DNA of 9,750 bases from Eubacterium sp. (GCA_020844525.1 JAJGAH010000060.1:1-9750); one strand, 5' to 3'; counted from the first letter of the stretch, positions 1-7,370 are shown. A program made the numbers and translations. Notes: a model not told the origin generated them from the sequence alone.

Positions 1-1
1 A

Positions 2-817
2 GATAGAAATCACGGCTCTGCCAGAACCAGAAAGAACGGTTACAGGGATCTGAAGAGGCAGGACGCAGAGGAAACAGAAGAGAACCCGAATCGGCTGGAA
101 GGAAAAAACGCTGTGCTGGAAGCCTTCCGTTCAGGCAGAAGTGTGGACAAGGTATATCTGCAGGAGAATCTCCATGACGGTATGATTATGACTATCGCCA
201 GGGAAGCCAGAAAAGCAGGTACGATTATCAGTTATGTGCCCAAGGAAAAGCTGAACCTGATGTCAGAAACGGGAAGCCATCAGGGCGTGATTGCTGTTGT
301 TGCCTCTTATCCTTATGCAGAGGTCTCAGATATTCTGAAGATCGCGAAGGACAAGGGCGAAAAACCGTTTCTCTTTCTGCTGGACGGCATAGAGGACCCT
401 CATAATCTTGGCGCAATTATACGTACTGCCAATCTGGCCGGGGCCCACGGGGTGATCATTACAAAGCACAGAGCTGTCGGGCTGACCGCTACGGTTGCAA
501 AAGCCTCAGCCGGTGCAATCAACTATACGCCTGTGGCAAAGGTGACAAATCTCGCTGCGGAAATTGATGCGCTGAAGGAAAAGGGAATGTGGTTTGTCTG
601 CGCCGACATGGGTGGTACACCTATGTATGATCTGGATCTGACCGGGCCGATTGGGATTGTGATCGGAAATGAAGGTGAGGGGGTAAGCCGTCTTGTCCGG
701 GAAAAATGTGATTATACAGCTTCCATCCCGATGAAGGGAGACATTGATTCCCTGAATGCATCTGTAGCTGCGGGTGTTCTGGCGTATGAAGTCGTCAGAC
801 AGAGACGCGGTGTTTAA
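2..817 (+). CDS. rlmB: 23S rRNA (guanosine-2'-O-)-methyltransferase RlmB, 5'-truncated by window edge
   Basis: SPOUT/TrmH-family methyltransferase that uses S-adenosylmethionine to 2'-O-methylate a guanosine of 23S rRNA (G2251 in E. coli numbering, from family knowledge). The sequence shows the N-terminal L30e-like substrate-binding start (EGKNAVLEAFRSGR), then SPOUT motif 1 (DPHNLGAIIRTA, with the Asn and Arg expected in the active site), motif 2 (GIVIGNEGEGVS) and motif 3 (IPMKGDIDSLNASVAAGVLAYE region), ending in TAA. The GTG at 113 is a Val inside the conserved GKNAVLEA motif and not the true start. The frame stays open back to base 2 with no ATG, GTG or TTG, so the start is left of the window. 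The visible part upstream of the motif is highly charged (rich in Arg, Lys, Glu, Asn), a probably disordered N-terminal extension. The next frame begins within or just after its stop codon. Confidence 0.95.
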   Translation, partial: DRNHGSARTRKNGYRDLKRQDAEETEENPNRLEGKNAVLEAFRSGRSVDKVYLQENLHDGMIMTIAREARKAGTIISYVPKEKLNLMSETGSHQGVIAVVASYPYAEVSDILKIAKDKGEKPFLFLLDGIEDPHNLGAIIRTANLAGAHGVIITKHRAVGLTATVAKASAGAINYTPVAKVTNLAAEIDALKEKGMWFVCADMGGTPMYDLDLTGPIGIVIGNEGEGVSRLVREKCDYTASIPMKGDIDSLNASVAAGVLAYEVVRQRRGV

Positions 818-828
818 TGGTATCTAAC

Positions 829-835
829 AAGGAAG
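829..835 (+). promoter_or_regulatory. Ribosome binding site deciding the sigH start
   Basis: AAGGAAG lies five bases before the ATG at 841. The alternative ATG at 817, which overlaps the rlmB stop as TAATG, has no Shine-Dalgarno-like sequence upstream, so 841 is preferred. Confidence 0.7.
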
Positions 836-840
836 AACCG

Positions 841-1437
841 ATGACCATCTCATATGACCATGTTTCCGATGAGGACCTGATCGTCCGGCTTCGCGGTGGT
901 GAAACCGGAATTGAGGATTACCTCCTTGAAAAATATAAGAAGGCTGTTTTGATGCAGGCGAGGGAGCTGTATCTTGCGGGAGGAGATCAGGAGGACCTGC
1001 TTCAGGAGGGAATGCTGGGGCTTTTTAAGGCGATCCGGAATTATCAGCCGGACGGGAAGGCGTCTTTCAGGACCTATGCCGGTGTGCTGATTTCAAGGCA
1101 GATGTACTCGGCAGTATTAAAGGCCGGACGCCAGAAGCACAGACCTTTGAACAGCTCGATTTCCATCAGTGCCTTGCAGGAGAATCAGAAGGAGGCCGAG
1201 CTTGGTGCTGCAGACAGTCCCGAAAGTATACTAATTGATTTTGAAAATACAAAGGCACTGCGAAAGGAAATTGACCAGAGCCTCAGTCATATGGAAAGAG
1301 AGGTTCTGGAGTATTATCTTCAGGGCATGGACTACCAGGAAATTGCACGGCGGATGCGGCGCAGTCCAAAATCTATTGATAATGCACTGCAGAGAATCCG
1401 GGGCAAGGTCCACAAAATTGTCAGCCCACAGGAATGA
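841..1437 (+). CDS. sigH: RNA polymerase sigma factor SigH (sigma-30 family, sporulation type)
   Basis: Sigma-70-family factor of the SigH/sigma-30 group, which directs RNA polymerase to early-stationary-phase and sporulation genes in Firmicutes (family knowledge). From the ATG at 841 it is 198 aa, close to the usual SigH size of about 200-220. The N-terminus has the typical SDEDLIVRLRGGE. Region 2 starts near residue 51 (EDLLQEGMLGLFKAIRNY), followed by ASFRTYAGVLISRQM and the diagnostic KAGRQKHRPLNSSISI stretch. Region 4 near residues 150-190 forms the helix-turn-helix (YQEIARRMRRSPKSIDNALQRIRGKV). An in-frame ATG at 817 would add eight residues but lacks a ribosome site. The gene follows rlmB almost without a gap, as in many Clostridia, so the two are probably co-transcribed from a promoter outside the window. 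No rpmG, secE or nusG follows, which is where those genes are often found. A role in sporulation is inferred from the family; some members of this group occur in non-sporulating species. Confidence 0.9.
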   Translation: MTISYDHVSDEDLIVRLRGGETGIEDYLLEKYKKAVLMQARELYLAGGDQEDLLQEGMLGLFKAIRNYQPDGKASFRTYAGVLISRQMYSAVLKAGRQKHRPLNSSISISALQENQKEAELGAADSPESILIDFENTKALRKEIDQSLSHMEREVLEYYLQGMDYQEIARRMRRSPKSIDNALQRIRGKVHKIVSPQE

Positions 1438-1460
1438 GAAAGGGTTAGATATGCGAAATC

Positions 1461-1489
1461 TTTACATTGATTCCTGCCTATGCTAAAAT
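1461..1489 (+). promoter_or_regulatory. Sigma-A promoter with extended -10, driving the polysaccharide block
   Basis: The -35 box TTTACA is at 1461-1466, a 17-base spacer follows, and the -10 box TAAAAT is at 1484-1489, preceded by the extended -10 element TGC at 1481-1483. Each hexamer matches consensus at five of six positions. Transcription would start near 1496, 23 bases or more beyond the sigH stop, giving a leader of roughly 118 nt before the next gene. It implies that the polysaccharide genes are transcribed independently of rlmB-sigH. The call is by eye. Confidence 0.75.
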
Positions 1490-1495
1490 CATCTA

Positions 1496-1613
1496 AATTG
1501 TCGTGTTCCACCGGCAGGACTCTGCCAGAAATCGGAAGGTGCCTGGCAAGCTTTCTGAGCGTTTCAGATTTGTGCAGCATTTTCTGCTTCGTATGAAAGG
1601 CAACGAGAACAAG
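1496..1613 (+). promoter_or_regulatory. Structured 5' leader of the polysaccharide operon
   Basis: Untranslated leader between the predicted transcription start and the ATG at 1614. Several short stems are visible: GGCAG 1513-1517 with CTGCC 1522-1526; TGCCAG 1523-1528 with CTGGCA 1543-1548, which shares bases with the first stem so only one can form; TCTGA 1554-1558 with TCAGA 1564-1568; and CTTTC 1551-1555 with GAAAG 1595-1599, which would cover part of a purine-rich AAAGG and overlaps the third stem by two bases. No U-tract terminator is seen. A regulatory role is inferred only. Confidence 0.4.
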
Positions 1614-3011
1614 ATGGAAGATAAAAGAGTAACCCATTCCGCGAGGCTGGTGCTCCGACTCTGGAACGTTGGTCTGTTTGCGTTTGTGTGGGCATTTTTT
1701 TATAACGATTATGCTTTTGATACCTATAAGATTCCCGGACTGATCGGCAGTGTTCTGGTTTTCTACATTGGTTATAATCTGCTCTGTAATGTCTACAAGG
1801 CTTTTCGCATTGCATCAACAAATATCGGTGAAATCGTCTTTTCACAGTTTCTGTCCTTTGCCATTACAGATTTTATATTATATGTAGAATGCTGTCTGAT
1901 CTATAATCAGATTGTGAGCATTCTTCCGGGAGCAGGAATCGTTGTTCTTCAGTTAATCGGAACCGTATATATTGTTGTTTTCACAAAGAGATTTTTCGTC
2001 AGGCATGTTTCTCCCCAGACAACGCTGATCCTGTTTGGCAAAGAAAAAAGTCTGGAGCAGGTAAATTCCTTTGAGCACCGGCTGTTGAAAAAGTATAATC
2101 ACTTATTTCACATTGTTTATACGGACAAAGAGGGGATTGAGGATGAAGAACTGTGCCGGCATCTGCAGGAATGCTGTACGGTGATTATGTATGGGGTTTC
2201 TTTTGAGACCAGGGCAGCTGTCAGTGAGATGTGTATTGAGTGGAAGAAAAATTTTTATTACACACCTGAGCTGCTGGATGTATTCGGTCTTGGGTGTGAG
2301 CCAAAGCATCTGCTTGATACGCCGCTGATGAAATACGAATACAATTACAACAACAAAAAATACCAGGGGATTAAGCGTGCCCTGGACATCATATTTTCTC
2401 TTTTCTTTATTATTCTCACATCCCCCATCATGCTGGTGATCGCAATCTGTATCAAGGTGGAGGACCATGGGCCTGTTTTTTTCCGGCAGAAGCGATATAC
2501 AAAGGATGCCAGAGTCTTTGAGATTCTGAAATTCCGCAGTATGGTTCCTGATGCGGATAAATATGGCGTCCTTCCGACGACAGACAGGGATCCGAGAATC
2601 ACAAAGACGGGGAATGTCATACGAAAGCTTCATCTTGATGAGCTTCCCCAGTTTTTCAATATTCTGAAGGGAGATATGAGCTTTGTCGGACCGCGCCCGG
2701 AGCGTGTAGAGCACGTAAAGGAATATGTGAAGGAGATACCTGAATTTCGCTACCGCCTTTCTGTCAAGGGCGGGCTTACCGGCTATGCACAGGTGTTTGG
2801 AAAATACAACACCTCTGCACATGACAAACTGCTGCTTGATCTGATGTATATTGAGAATCAGTCTATTCTGATGGATATTCAGCTGGTGCTTCTGACGGCG
2901 CGAATCGTATTCCGCCCTGAGAGTACAGAGGGCTTTGACAGAGAATCCCAGCAGAAAATGAATGAAATCACCAGAAAAAATGAAGAACAGGACCGGAACC
3001 ATTCCGACTGA
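1614..3011 (+). CDS. Polyprenyl glycosylphosphotransferase (WbaP/CpsE-like initiating sugar-phosphate transferase)
   Basis: Transfers a sugar-1-phosphate from a nucleotide sugar to undecaprenyl phosphate on the inner face of the membrane, the first step of capsule or exopolysaccharide repeat assembly. From ATG 1614 it is 465 aa, the normal length of the large form. About four hydrophobic segments fill roughly the first 130 residues, a Rossmann-like CoA-binding-type domain follows (TTLILFGKEKS onward), and the C-terminal sugar transferase domain begins near residue 254 (KRALDIIFS). Motifs seen there: GPVFFRQKRYT, FEILKFRSM, the catalytic Asp342-Glu343 dyad in LDELPQFFNILKGDMS, FVGPRPE and GLTGYAQVFGKYNT. 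The frame is open back to a GTG at 1503 and an ATG at 1593, but these lie in the leader and lack ribosome sites. ATG 1614 has only a weak GAGAA-type site, so the start is moderately sure. The sugar donor (galactose, glucose or another hexose) cannot be read from the sequence. It heads the operon. Confidence 0.92.
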   Translation: MEDKRVTHSARLVLRLWNVGLFAFVWAFFYNDYAFDTYKIPGLIGSVLVFYIGYNLLCNVYKAFRIASTNIGEIVFSQFLSFAITDFILYVECCLIYNQIVSILPGAGIVVLQLIGTVYIVVFTKRFFVRHVSPQTTLILFGKEKSLEQVNSFEHRLLKKYNHLFHIVYTDKEGIEDEELCRHLQECCTVIMYGVSFETRAAVSEMCIEWKKNFYYTPELLDVFGLGCEPKHLLDTPLMKYEYNYNNKKYQGIKRALDIIFSLFFIILTSPIMLVIAICIKVEDHGPVFFRQKRYTKDARVFEILKFRSMVPDADKYGVLPTTDRDPRITKTGNVIRKLHLDELPQFFNILKGDMSFVGPRPERVEHVKEYVKEIPEFRYRLSVKGGLTGYAQVFGKYNTSAHDKLLLDLMYIENQSILMDIQLVLLTARIVFRPESTEGFDRESQQKMNEITRKNEEQDRNHSD

Positions 3012-3056
3012 ATGTCTCCCTATCTTTGCAGGGGAATGTTGGTGTTCTGCGAATTT

Positions 3057-3061
3057 GGAAG
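3057..3061 (+). promoter_or_regulatory. Ribosome binding site deciding the GT4 start
   Basis: GGAAG lies six bases before ATG 3068. The frame is open back to a TTG at 3026 that has no comparable site, and homologous enzymes begin with a beta strand like MRAAIVTHS, so 3068 is chosen. Confidence 0.6.
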
Positions 3062-3067
3062 TGTTTT

Positions 3068-4234
3068 ATGAGAGCTGCAATCGTAACGCATTCTTCAACC
3101 TTTGAAGAGAGGGCAGAGGCGGTAGCCCTGTTCTTTCAGAAAAAGGGATATACTGTAGTCCGTGTGTTTTCGGATTTCGATCATCACAGGAAGTGCACAG
3201 TAAATAGAGAGGAAAAAGACCACGTATATATTCATATGAAACCATACACCCGCAATCTGTCACTGGGAAGAATGCGGTCGATTCATCAGTTTGCGCGGGA
3301 TGCCGGAGCTTACCTGGCTTCTGGTGATTTTGACCTGCTGTATATCATGCTTCCGGCCAATACATTTGCAGAGGAGGCAGAACGGATTCATAAGGAACAG
3401 GGTGCCAGAGTGATCTTTGACCTGATTGATCTGTGGCCGGAGTCCCTTCCGCTGAAGGCTGTGAGCTGGCTTCCGCCGCTGCAGATGTGGAAAAACCTGC
3501 GGGATCAGCATATTGGCTGTGCTGATATCGTTTTCACGGAATGTGGATTTTATCGTAATCAGCTTGATCTGCCGAAGAACAGGACTTATACTCTTTACTG
3601 GTGCAAATATACCAGAAATAATGTTCCTGACGTTCACGCCTGTGTGAACATGCAGGGACGGGAGTTCCGGATTGCCTATATCGGGGCAATCAATCATATT
3701 ATTGATATACCAAGGATTGTCTGTCTTCTGGAAGCCCTGAACCGCAGGGTTCACCTTATTGTGGATATTATCGGCGAGGGAGAACAGCGGGAGAGATTTG
3801 TTGCAGCTCTCATGGCGAAGGGAATACAGACTGTGTATCATGGCGCAATCTATGAGGAGGACAGAAAGGCGGAGATTTTATCCCGCTGCTGCCTTGGCCT
3901 CAATGTCATGAGAACAGATGTGCATGTTGGACTTTCCATGAAGTCCATCGAATATCTTTCGGATGGGATTCCTCTGATCAACAGCATCAAGGGTGATCTC
4001 TGGGATTTTGTGTCCCGTTATGGTATCGGTGTAAATATACCGGATAATCTTCTTTCACTGTCCGGGCACGAGATGAATCTTCTGTGTGACAGCCTTTGTA
4101 CTGTGGCGAAAGATCCGGAAGCCCATCGCAGGGCTGTGCAGCTTTACCGTGATAATTTTACACCGGAAGCCTTCAACAGAACGATGGAGAGGGCAATTAC
4201 AGAGCAGTTGAAAATGCAAACAGAAAGGAAGTAA
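3068..4234 (+). CDS. Glycosyltransferase family 4 (GT-B fold)
   Basis: Probable retaining glycosyltransferase that adds a sugar to the polyprenyl-linked intermediate made by the preceding enzyme. It is 388 aa from ATG 3068, typical for GT4. The N-terminal Rossmann half begins [18 protein letters not shown] and includes the [14 protein letters not shown] stretch (Asp121 to Glu125), a D-x-WPE signature common in this group. The C-terminal half starts with [19 protein letters not shown], has [15 protein letters not shown], and carries the nucleotide-sugar site [15 protein letters not shown], with Glu295 in the position of the second Glu of the EX7E-type motif. There is no signal peptide. It follows the initiating transferase after a 56-base gap and precedes rfbA by 11 bases, so it is probably in the same operon. 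Donor and linkage are unknown. Confidence 0.85.
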   Translation: MRAAIVTHSSTFEERAEAVALFFQKKGYTVVRVFSDFDHHRKCTVNREEKDHVYIHMKPYTRNLSLGRMRSIHQFARDAGAYLASGDFDLLYIMLPANTFAEEAERIHKEQGARVIFDLIDLWPESLPLKAVSWLPPLQMWKNLRDQHIGCADIVFTECGFYRNQLDLPKNRTYTLYWCKYTRNNVPDVHACVNMQGREFRIAYIGAINHIIDIPRIVCLLEALNRRVHLIVDIIGEGEQRERFVAALMAKGIQTVYHGAIYEEDRKAEILSRCCLGLNVMRTDVHVGLSMKSIEYLSDGIPLINSIKGDLWDFVSRYGIGVNIPDNLLSLSGHEMNLLCDSLCTVAKDPEAHRRAVQLYRDNFTPEAFNRTMERAITEQLKMQTERK

Positions 4235-4245
4235 AAGGTATAAGT

Positions 4246-5148
4246 ATGAAGGGCATAGTTTTAGCAGGCGGATCCGGAACCAGATTATATCCGCTGACAA
4301 AGGTGACATCAAAGCAGCTGTTGCCGATTTATGACAAGCCAATGATCTATTATCCGCTTTCTGTACTGATGAATGCGGGAATACGTGATATCCTGATTAT
4401 TTCCACTCCGGCGGATACACCCCGCTTTAAGGAGCTTCTCGGGGATGGAAATCAGTTTGGTATTTCTCTGCAGTACAAGGTTCAGCCGTCACCGGACGGC
4501 CTGGCGCAGGCCTTTGTCATCGGTGAGGAGTTTATCGGCAATGATCCGGTGGCAATGATTCTCGGTGACAATATTTTTGCCGGACATGGACTGACGAAGC
4601 GGCTTCGCGCTGCAGTAAAAAATGCCGAGACGGGAAAAGGTGCTACAGTTTTCGGTTACTATGTAGATGACCCTGAGCGGTTTGGTATTGTGGAGTTTGA
4701 CAGCACTGGAAGGGCAATTTCTATTGAGGAAAAGCCGGCCAGACCGAAGAGCAATTACTGTGTGACAGGTCTTTACTTCTATGACAACCGTGTCGTGGAA
4801 TATGCAAAGCACCTGAAGCCCTCGGCCAGAGGTGAGCTGGAGATCACAGATCTGAATAAAATCTATCTGCAAAACGGTGAATTGAATGTGGAGCTGCTGG
4901 GACAGGGATTCACATGGCTGGATACGGGTACACATGAGAGCCTGGTGGATGCTACAAATTTTGTAAAAATCACCGAGCAGCATCAGCATCGCAAGATCGC
5001 CTGCCTGGAAGAGATCGCCTATCTGAATGGATGGATTACAAGGGAACAGGTTCTGAAGGAGTACGAGGATCTGAAGAAAAACCAGTACGGACAGTACCTG
5101 ATGGACGTTCTGAATCATAAATACGTAGATATTCTGCACAACGACTGA
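4246..5148 (+). CDS. rfbA: Glucose-1-phosphate thymidylyltransferase
   Basis: RmlA/RfbA: joins dTTP and glucose-1-phosphate to give dTDP-glucose and pyrophosphate, the first step toward dTDP-L-rhamnose and related deoxysugars in the cytosol. At 300 aa it has the normal length. The nucleotidyltransferase signature [20 protein letters not shown] is at the N-terminus with [11 protein letters not shown] after it. The metal site [11 protein letters not shown], the sugar site [21 protein letters not shown] and the [11 protein letters not shown] loop are all intact. AAAAGG at 4233-4238 sits seven bases before the ATG, overlapping the stop of the preceding gene. The neighbours rfbB and rfbD continue the pathway. 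Confidence 0.97.
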   Translation: MKGIVLAGGSGTRLYPLTKVTSKQLLPIYDKPMIYYPLSVLMNAGIRDILIISTPADTPRFKELLGDGNQFGISLQYKVQPSPDGLAQAFVIGEEFIGNDPVAMILGDNIFAGHGLTKRLRAAVKNAETGKGATVFGYYVDDPERFGIVEFDSTGRAISIEEKPARPKSNYCVTGLYFYDNRVVEYAKHLKPSARGELEITDLNKIYLQNGELNVELLGQGFTWLDTGTHESLVDATNFVKITEQHQHRKIACLEEIAYLNGWITREQVLKEYEDLKKNQYGQYLMDVLNHKYVDILHND

Positions 5149-5194
5149 GCAAGAGGAAATGCTGTGCCCCGATTGACGGGCAGGCATGAAGGAT

Positions 5195-5200
5195 AAGGAG
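5195..5200 (+). promoter_or_regulatory. Ribosome binding site deciding the rfbB start
   Basis: A near-consensus AAGGAG is six bases before ATG 5207. The in-frame ATG at 5186 lies upstream of this site and would add seven residues before the conserved MNIIVTGGAGFIG start, so it is rejected. Confidence 0.85.
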
Positions 5201-5206
5201 AATTCC

Positions 5207-6241
5207 ATGAATATTATTGTGACCGGCGGTGCCGGGTTTATCGGCAGTAATTTTGTTTTTTATGAACTGAAGCAGCATCCGGAGGACAGGATCATCTGCG
5301 TGGACAAGCTCACCTATGCAGGAAACCTGTCCACACTGGAGCCGGTTCTGCACAACCCGGCTTTCCGTTTTGTCAAGCTGGATATCTGTGACAGAGATGG
5401 TATCTATAAGCTGTTCGAAGAGGAAAAACCGGACATAGTTGTCAATTTTGCGGCGGAATCTCATGTAGACCGTTCCATTGAGAATCCGACAATTTTCCTT
5501 GAGACAAATATCATCGGCACTTCTGTTCTGATGGATGCCTGCCGCAAATACGGTATCACAAGATATCATCAGGTTTCTACAGATGAGGTGTACGGAGATC
5601 TCCCCCTGGACCGTCCGGACCTTCTGTTCCATGAGGATACTCCGATTCATACCTCCAGCCCATACAGCACATCCAAGGCGTCTGCGGACCTGCTGGTACA
5701 GGCGTATCACAGGACCTACGGCCTTCCGGTCAGCATCAGCCGCTGTTCAAACAATTACGGGCCGTACCAGTTCCCGGAAAAACTGATTCCGCTGATGATC
5801 GCGAATGCACTTGCAGACAAAAAGCTTCCGGTCTACGGAGAAGGTCTGAATGTGCGTGACTGGCTCTACGTCGAAGATCACTGCAAGGCAATCGATCTCA
5901 TAATGCGCAAGGGAACTGTCGGAGAAATTTATAATATCGGCGGTCATAACGAGATGCGCAATATTGATATTGTGAAGCTGATTCTGGATTATCTTGGCAA
6001 GCCCTATTCCCTGATTGAGCATGTGACCGACCGTAAGGGACATGACCGCAGATATGCGATTGATCCGACCAAGATTCACAATGAACTCGGATGGCTGCCG
6101 GAGACCATGTTCAAGGACGGTATCAAGAAGACGATCCAGTGGTATCTTGACAATAAGGAATGGTGGGAGAACATTATTCGCGGCGACTACCAGAATTATT
6201 ACAAGGAAATGTACGGAAAGAAAGAGGTCATCGGGTCATGA
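5207..6241 (+). CDS. rfbB: dTDP-glucose 4,6-dehydratase
   Basis: RmlB/RfbB: NAD-dependent extended short-chain dehydrogenase that converts dTDP-glucose to dTDP-4-keto-6-deoxyglucose. It is 344 aa from ATG 5207, the usual size. The nucleotide-binding GGAGFIGSNF opens the protein, followed by DKLTYAGNLSTLE and FAAESHVDRSIENP. The catalytic Thr125-Asp126-Glu127 is in QVSTDEVYGDL, and Tyr153 with Lys157 is in YSTSKAS. RCSNNYGPYQFPEKLIPL, LNVRDWLYVEDHC and DRKGHDRRYAIDP are family hallmarks. It lies 58 bases after rfbA, in the slot where rfbC often stands, and its TGA overlaps the ATG of rfbD by four bases, which suggests translational coupling. Confidence 0.97.
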   Translation: MNIIVTGGAGFIGSNFVFYELKQHPEDRIICVDKLTYAGNLSTLEPVLHNPAFRFVKLDICDRDGIYKLFEEEKPDIVVNFAAESHVDRSIENPTIFLETNIIGTSVLMDACRKYGITRYHQVSTDEVYGDLPLDRPDLLFHEDTPIHTSSPYSTSKASADLLVQAYHRTYGLPVSISRCSNNYGPYQFPEKLIPLMIANALADKKLPVYGEGLNVRDWLYVEDHCKAIDLIMRKGTVGEIYNIGGHNEMRNIDIVKLILDYLGKPYSLIEHVTDRKGHDRRYAIDPTKIHNELGWLPETMFKDGIKKTIQWYLDNKEWWENIIRGDYQNYYKEMYGKKEVIGS

Positions 6242-7167
6242 AAGTTTTTGTAACGGGAGTTGCAGGCCAGCTTGGTCATGATGTTATGAATGAGCTTGCG
6301 GCAAGAGGTCTGGAGGGCATCGGATCTGATCTCGCAGAGGCTTACAGCGGTATCCAGGATGGTTCTGCTGTTACTGGCATGCCCTATGTTTCCCTGGATA
6401 TCACAGATGCGGAAGCGACAGACCGTGTGCTTTCTGAAGCAGCACCGGACGTGATTATACACTGCGCCGCCTGGACAGCAGTGGATGCGGCAGAAGATGA
6501 AGGAAACCAGCCAAAGGTCATGGCGATCAATGTTGATGGCACAGCCAATATAGCCCGGGCCGCCAGGAAGCTGAATGCCAAGATGGTCTATATCAGCACG
6601 GACTATGTGTTTGACGGGCAGGGTACAGAGCCCTGGAAACCGGACTGCAGGGACTATGCACCGCTGAATGTTTACGGGAAGTCAAAGCTGGGTGGTGAGC
6701 TGGCAGTTGCCGAAAATCTGGATAAATATTTTATCGTCCGCATTGCATGGGTGTTTGGACTGAATGGGCACAACTTCATCCGGACCATGCTGCAGGTTGG
6801 GAAGACACATCCGGAGGTCCGGGTGGTGAACGATCAGATCGGAACGCCGACTTATACGCTGGATCTTGCCAGACTTCTGGTGGATATGATTGAAACAGAG
6901 AAATACGGTTACTATCACGCCACGAATGAAGGCGGATATATTTCCTGGTATGACTTTACGAGGGAGATCTACCGGCAGGCAGGTATGGATACGAAAGTAA
7001 CCCCGGTGACGACAGCAGAGTACGGGCTTTCAAAGGCCGCCCGTCCTTTCAACAGCCGTCTGGACAAATCCAAGCTGGCAGAAAATGGATTTCGTCCTCT
7101 TCCGGACTGGAAGGATGCGCTTCACCGCTTTCTTGCAGAGATCGGGGAGATCAAAGATGTACATTGA
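6238..7167 (+). CDS. rfbD: dTDP-4-dehydrorhamnose reductase
   Basis: RmlD/RfbD: NAD(P)H-dependent reductase that makes dTDP-L-rhamnose from dTDP-4-keto-L-rhamnose, the last step of the pathway. It is 309 aa from ATG 6238, slightly longer than the common 280-300. Visible features are the Rossmann GVAGQLGHDV, the LDITDAEA acidic loop, HCAAWTAVDAAEDE, and the catalytic triad Thr121 (STDYVFDG), Tyr146 and Lys150 (YGKSKLGGE). RIAWVFGLNGHNFIRTML, NDQIGTPTYTLDLARLL and YYHATNEGGYISWYDF follow. The frame is open 26 codons further upstream inside rfbB, but the ATGA overlap and the MKVFVTGVAGQLG start make 6238 clear. AGAGG at 6223-6227 is a modest ribosome site. Without an epimerase gene nearby the substrate supply is open, and a related reductase activity such as 6-deoxytalose formation cannot be excluded. 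Confidence 0.95.
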   Translation: MKVFVTGVAGQLGHDVMNELAARGLEGIGSDLAEAYSGIQDGSAVTGMPYVSLDITDAEATDRVLSEAAPDVIIHCAAWTAVDAAEDEGNQPKVMAINVDGTANIARAARKLNAKMVYISTDYVFDGQGTEPWKPDCRDYAPLNVYGKSKLGGELAVAENLDKYFIVRIAWVFGLNGHNFIRTMLQVGKTHPEVRVVNDQIGTPTYTLDLARLLVDMIETEKYGYYHATNEGGYISWYDFTREIYRQAGMDTKVTPVTTAEYGLSKAARPFNSRLDKSKLAENGFRPLPDWKDALHRFLAEIGEIKDVH

Positions 7168-7206
7168 CAGGCCAGAATAAGCAATGTCTTGTAACCTGTA
7201 AAATAT

Positions 7207-7273
7207 AAAGGAACAGCTGCATAAAACATCAGATTCTGTCAGGAGAAAACTGTTTTTGCAGTTGTTCCTTTTT
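7207..7273 (+). terminator. Strong intrinsic terminator after rfbD
   Basis: The 5' arm AAAGGAACAGCTGCA (7207-7221) pairs with TGCAGTTGTTCCTTT (7257-7271), with one G-U pair. After a bulged T at 7222 the stem continues, AAAACA 7223-7228 with TGTTTT 7251-7256. This gives 21 pairs and a 22-base loop, and the T run 7269-7273 follows. It closes the block that ends with rfbD, 39 bases after its stop. The A-rich 5' flank means it might also act on the other strand. Because same-direction polysaccharide genes follow, read-through or antitermination is possible. Confidence 0.75.
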
Positions 7274-7311
7274 GCATATGACCGTTTTTTTCATCTGGTG
7301 ACGTGACAGGA

Positions 7312-7341
7312 CTGTTCCAAAAAATCTGATGTATGGAACAG
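7312..7341 (+). repeat. Inverted repeat / hairpin just upstream of the GT2 gene
   Basis: CTGTTCCA (7312-7319) and TGGAACAG (7334-7341) form a perfect eight-pair stem with a 14-base loop. The loop contains AATCTGATGT (7323-7332), an exact ten-base complement of ACATCAGATT (7226-7235) in and beside the loop of the preceding terminator. It ends 30 bases before the GT2 ATG. It could be an operator for a dimeric regulator or an RNA structure; no function is known to me. Confidence 0.5.
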
Positions 7342-7370
7342 ACAGGAAGAACAGATAGGAATGAAATGAC

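Noticed and set aside
1503..1613. N-terminal extension of the glycosylphosphotransferase from GTG 1503 or ATG 1593
   Set aside because: 1503 is only a few bases after the predicted transcription start and neither codon has a ribosome site. The extra residues are unlike the family N-terminus.
1496..1613. JUMPstart/ops element (GGCGGTAGCGTG type) as found before RfaH-controlled polysaccharide operons
   Set aside because: No matching sequence in either leader, and RfaH control is a feature of Proteobacteria.
2103..3002. Long open frame (299 codons) on the minus strand opposite the glycosylphosphotransferase
   Set aside because: The + strand carries an unmistakable sugar transferase with all motifs in place. 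The minus frame gives a Cys/His/Arg-rich, low-complexity-like translation with no recognisable domain.
4208..4237. Possible promoter TTGAAA-18-TAAAAG before rfbA
   Set aside because: Suboptimal spacing and a poor -10 that overlaps the ribosome binding site of rfbA. It is purine-rich coding-end sequence more likely to serve translation.
5165..5182. Small hairpin TGCCC/GGGCA in the rfbA-rfbB gap as a terminator or riboswitch
   Set aside because: Only five pairs with an eight-base loop and no T tract. It may be chance.
4489..5208. Minus-strand open frame opposite rfbA
   Set aside because: rfbA is complete with all signatures. The antisense frame is best explained by codon bias of rfbA.
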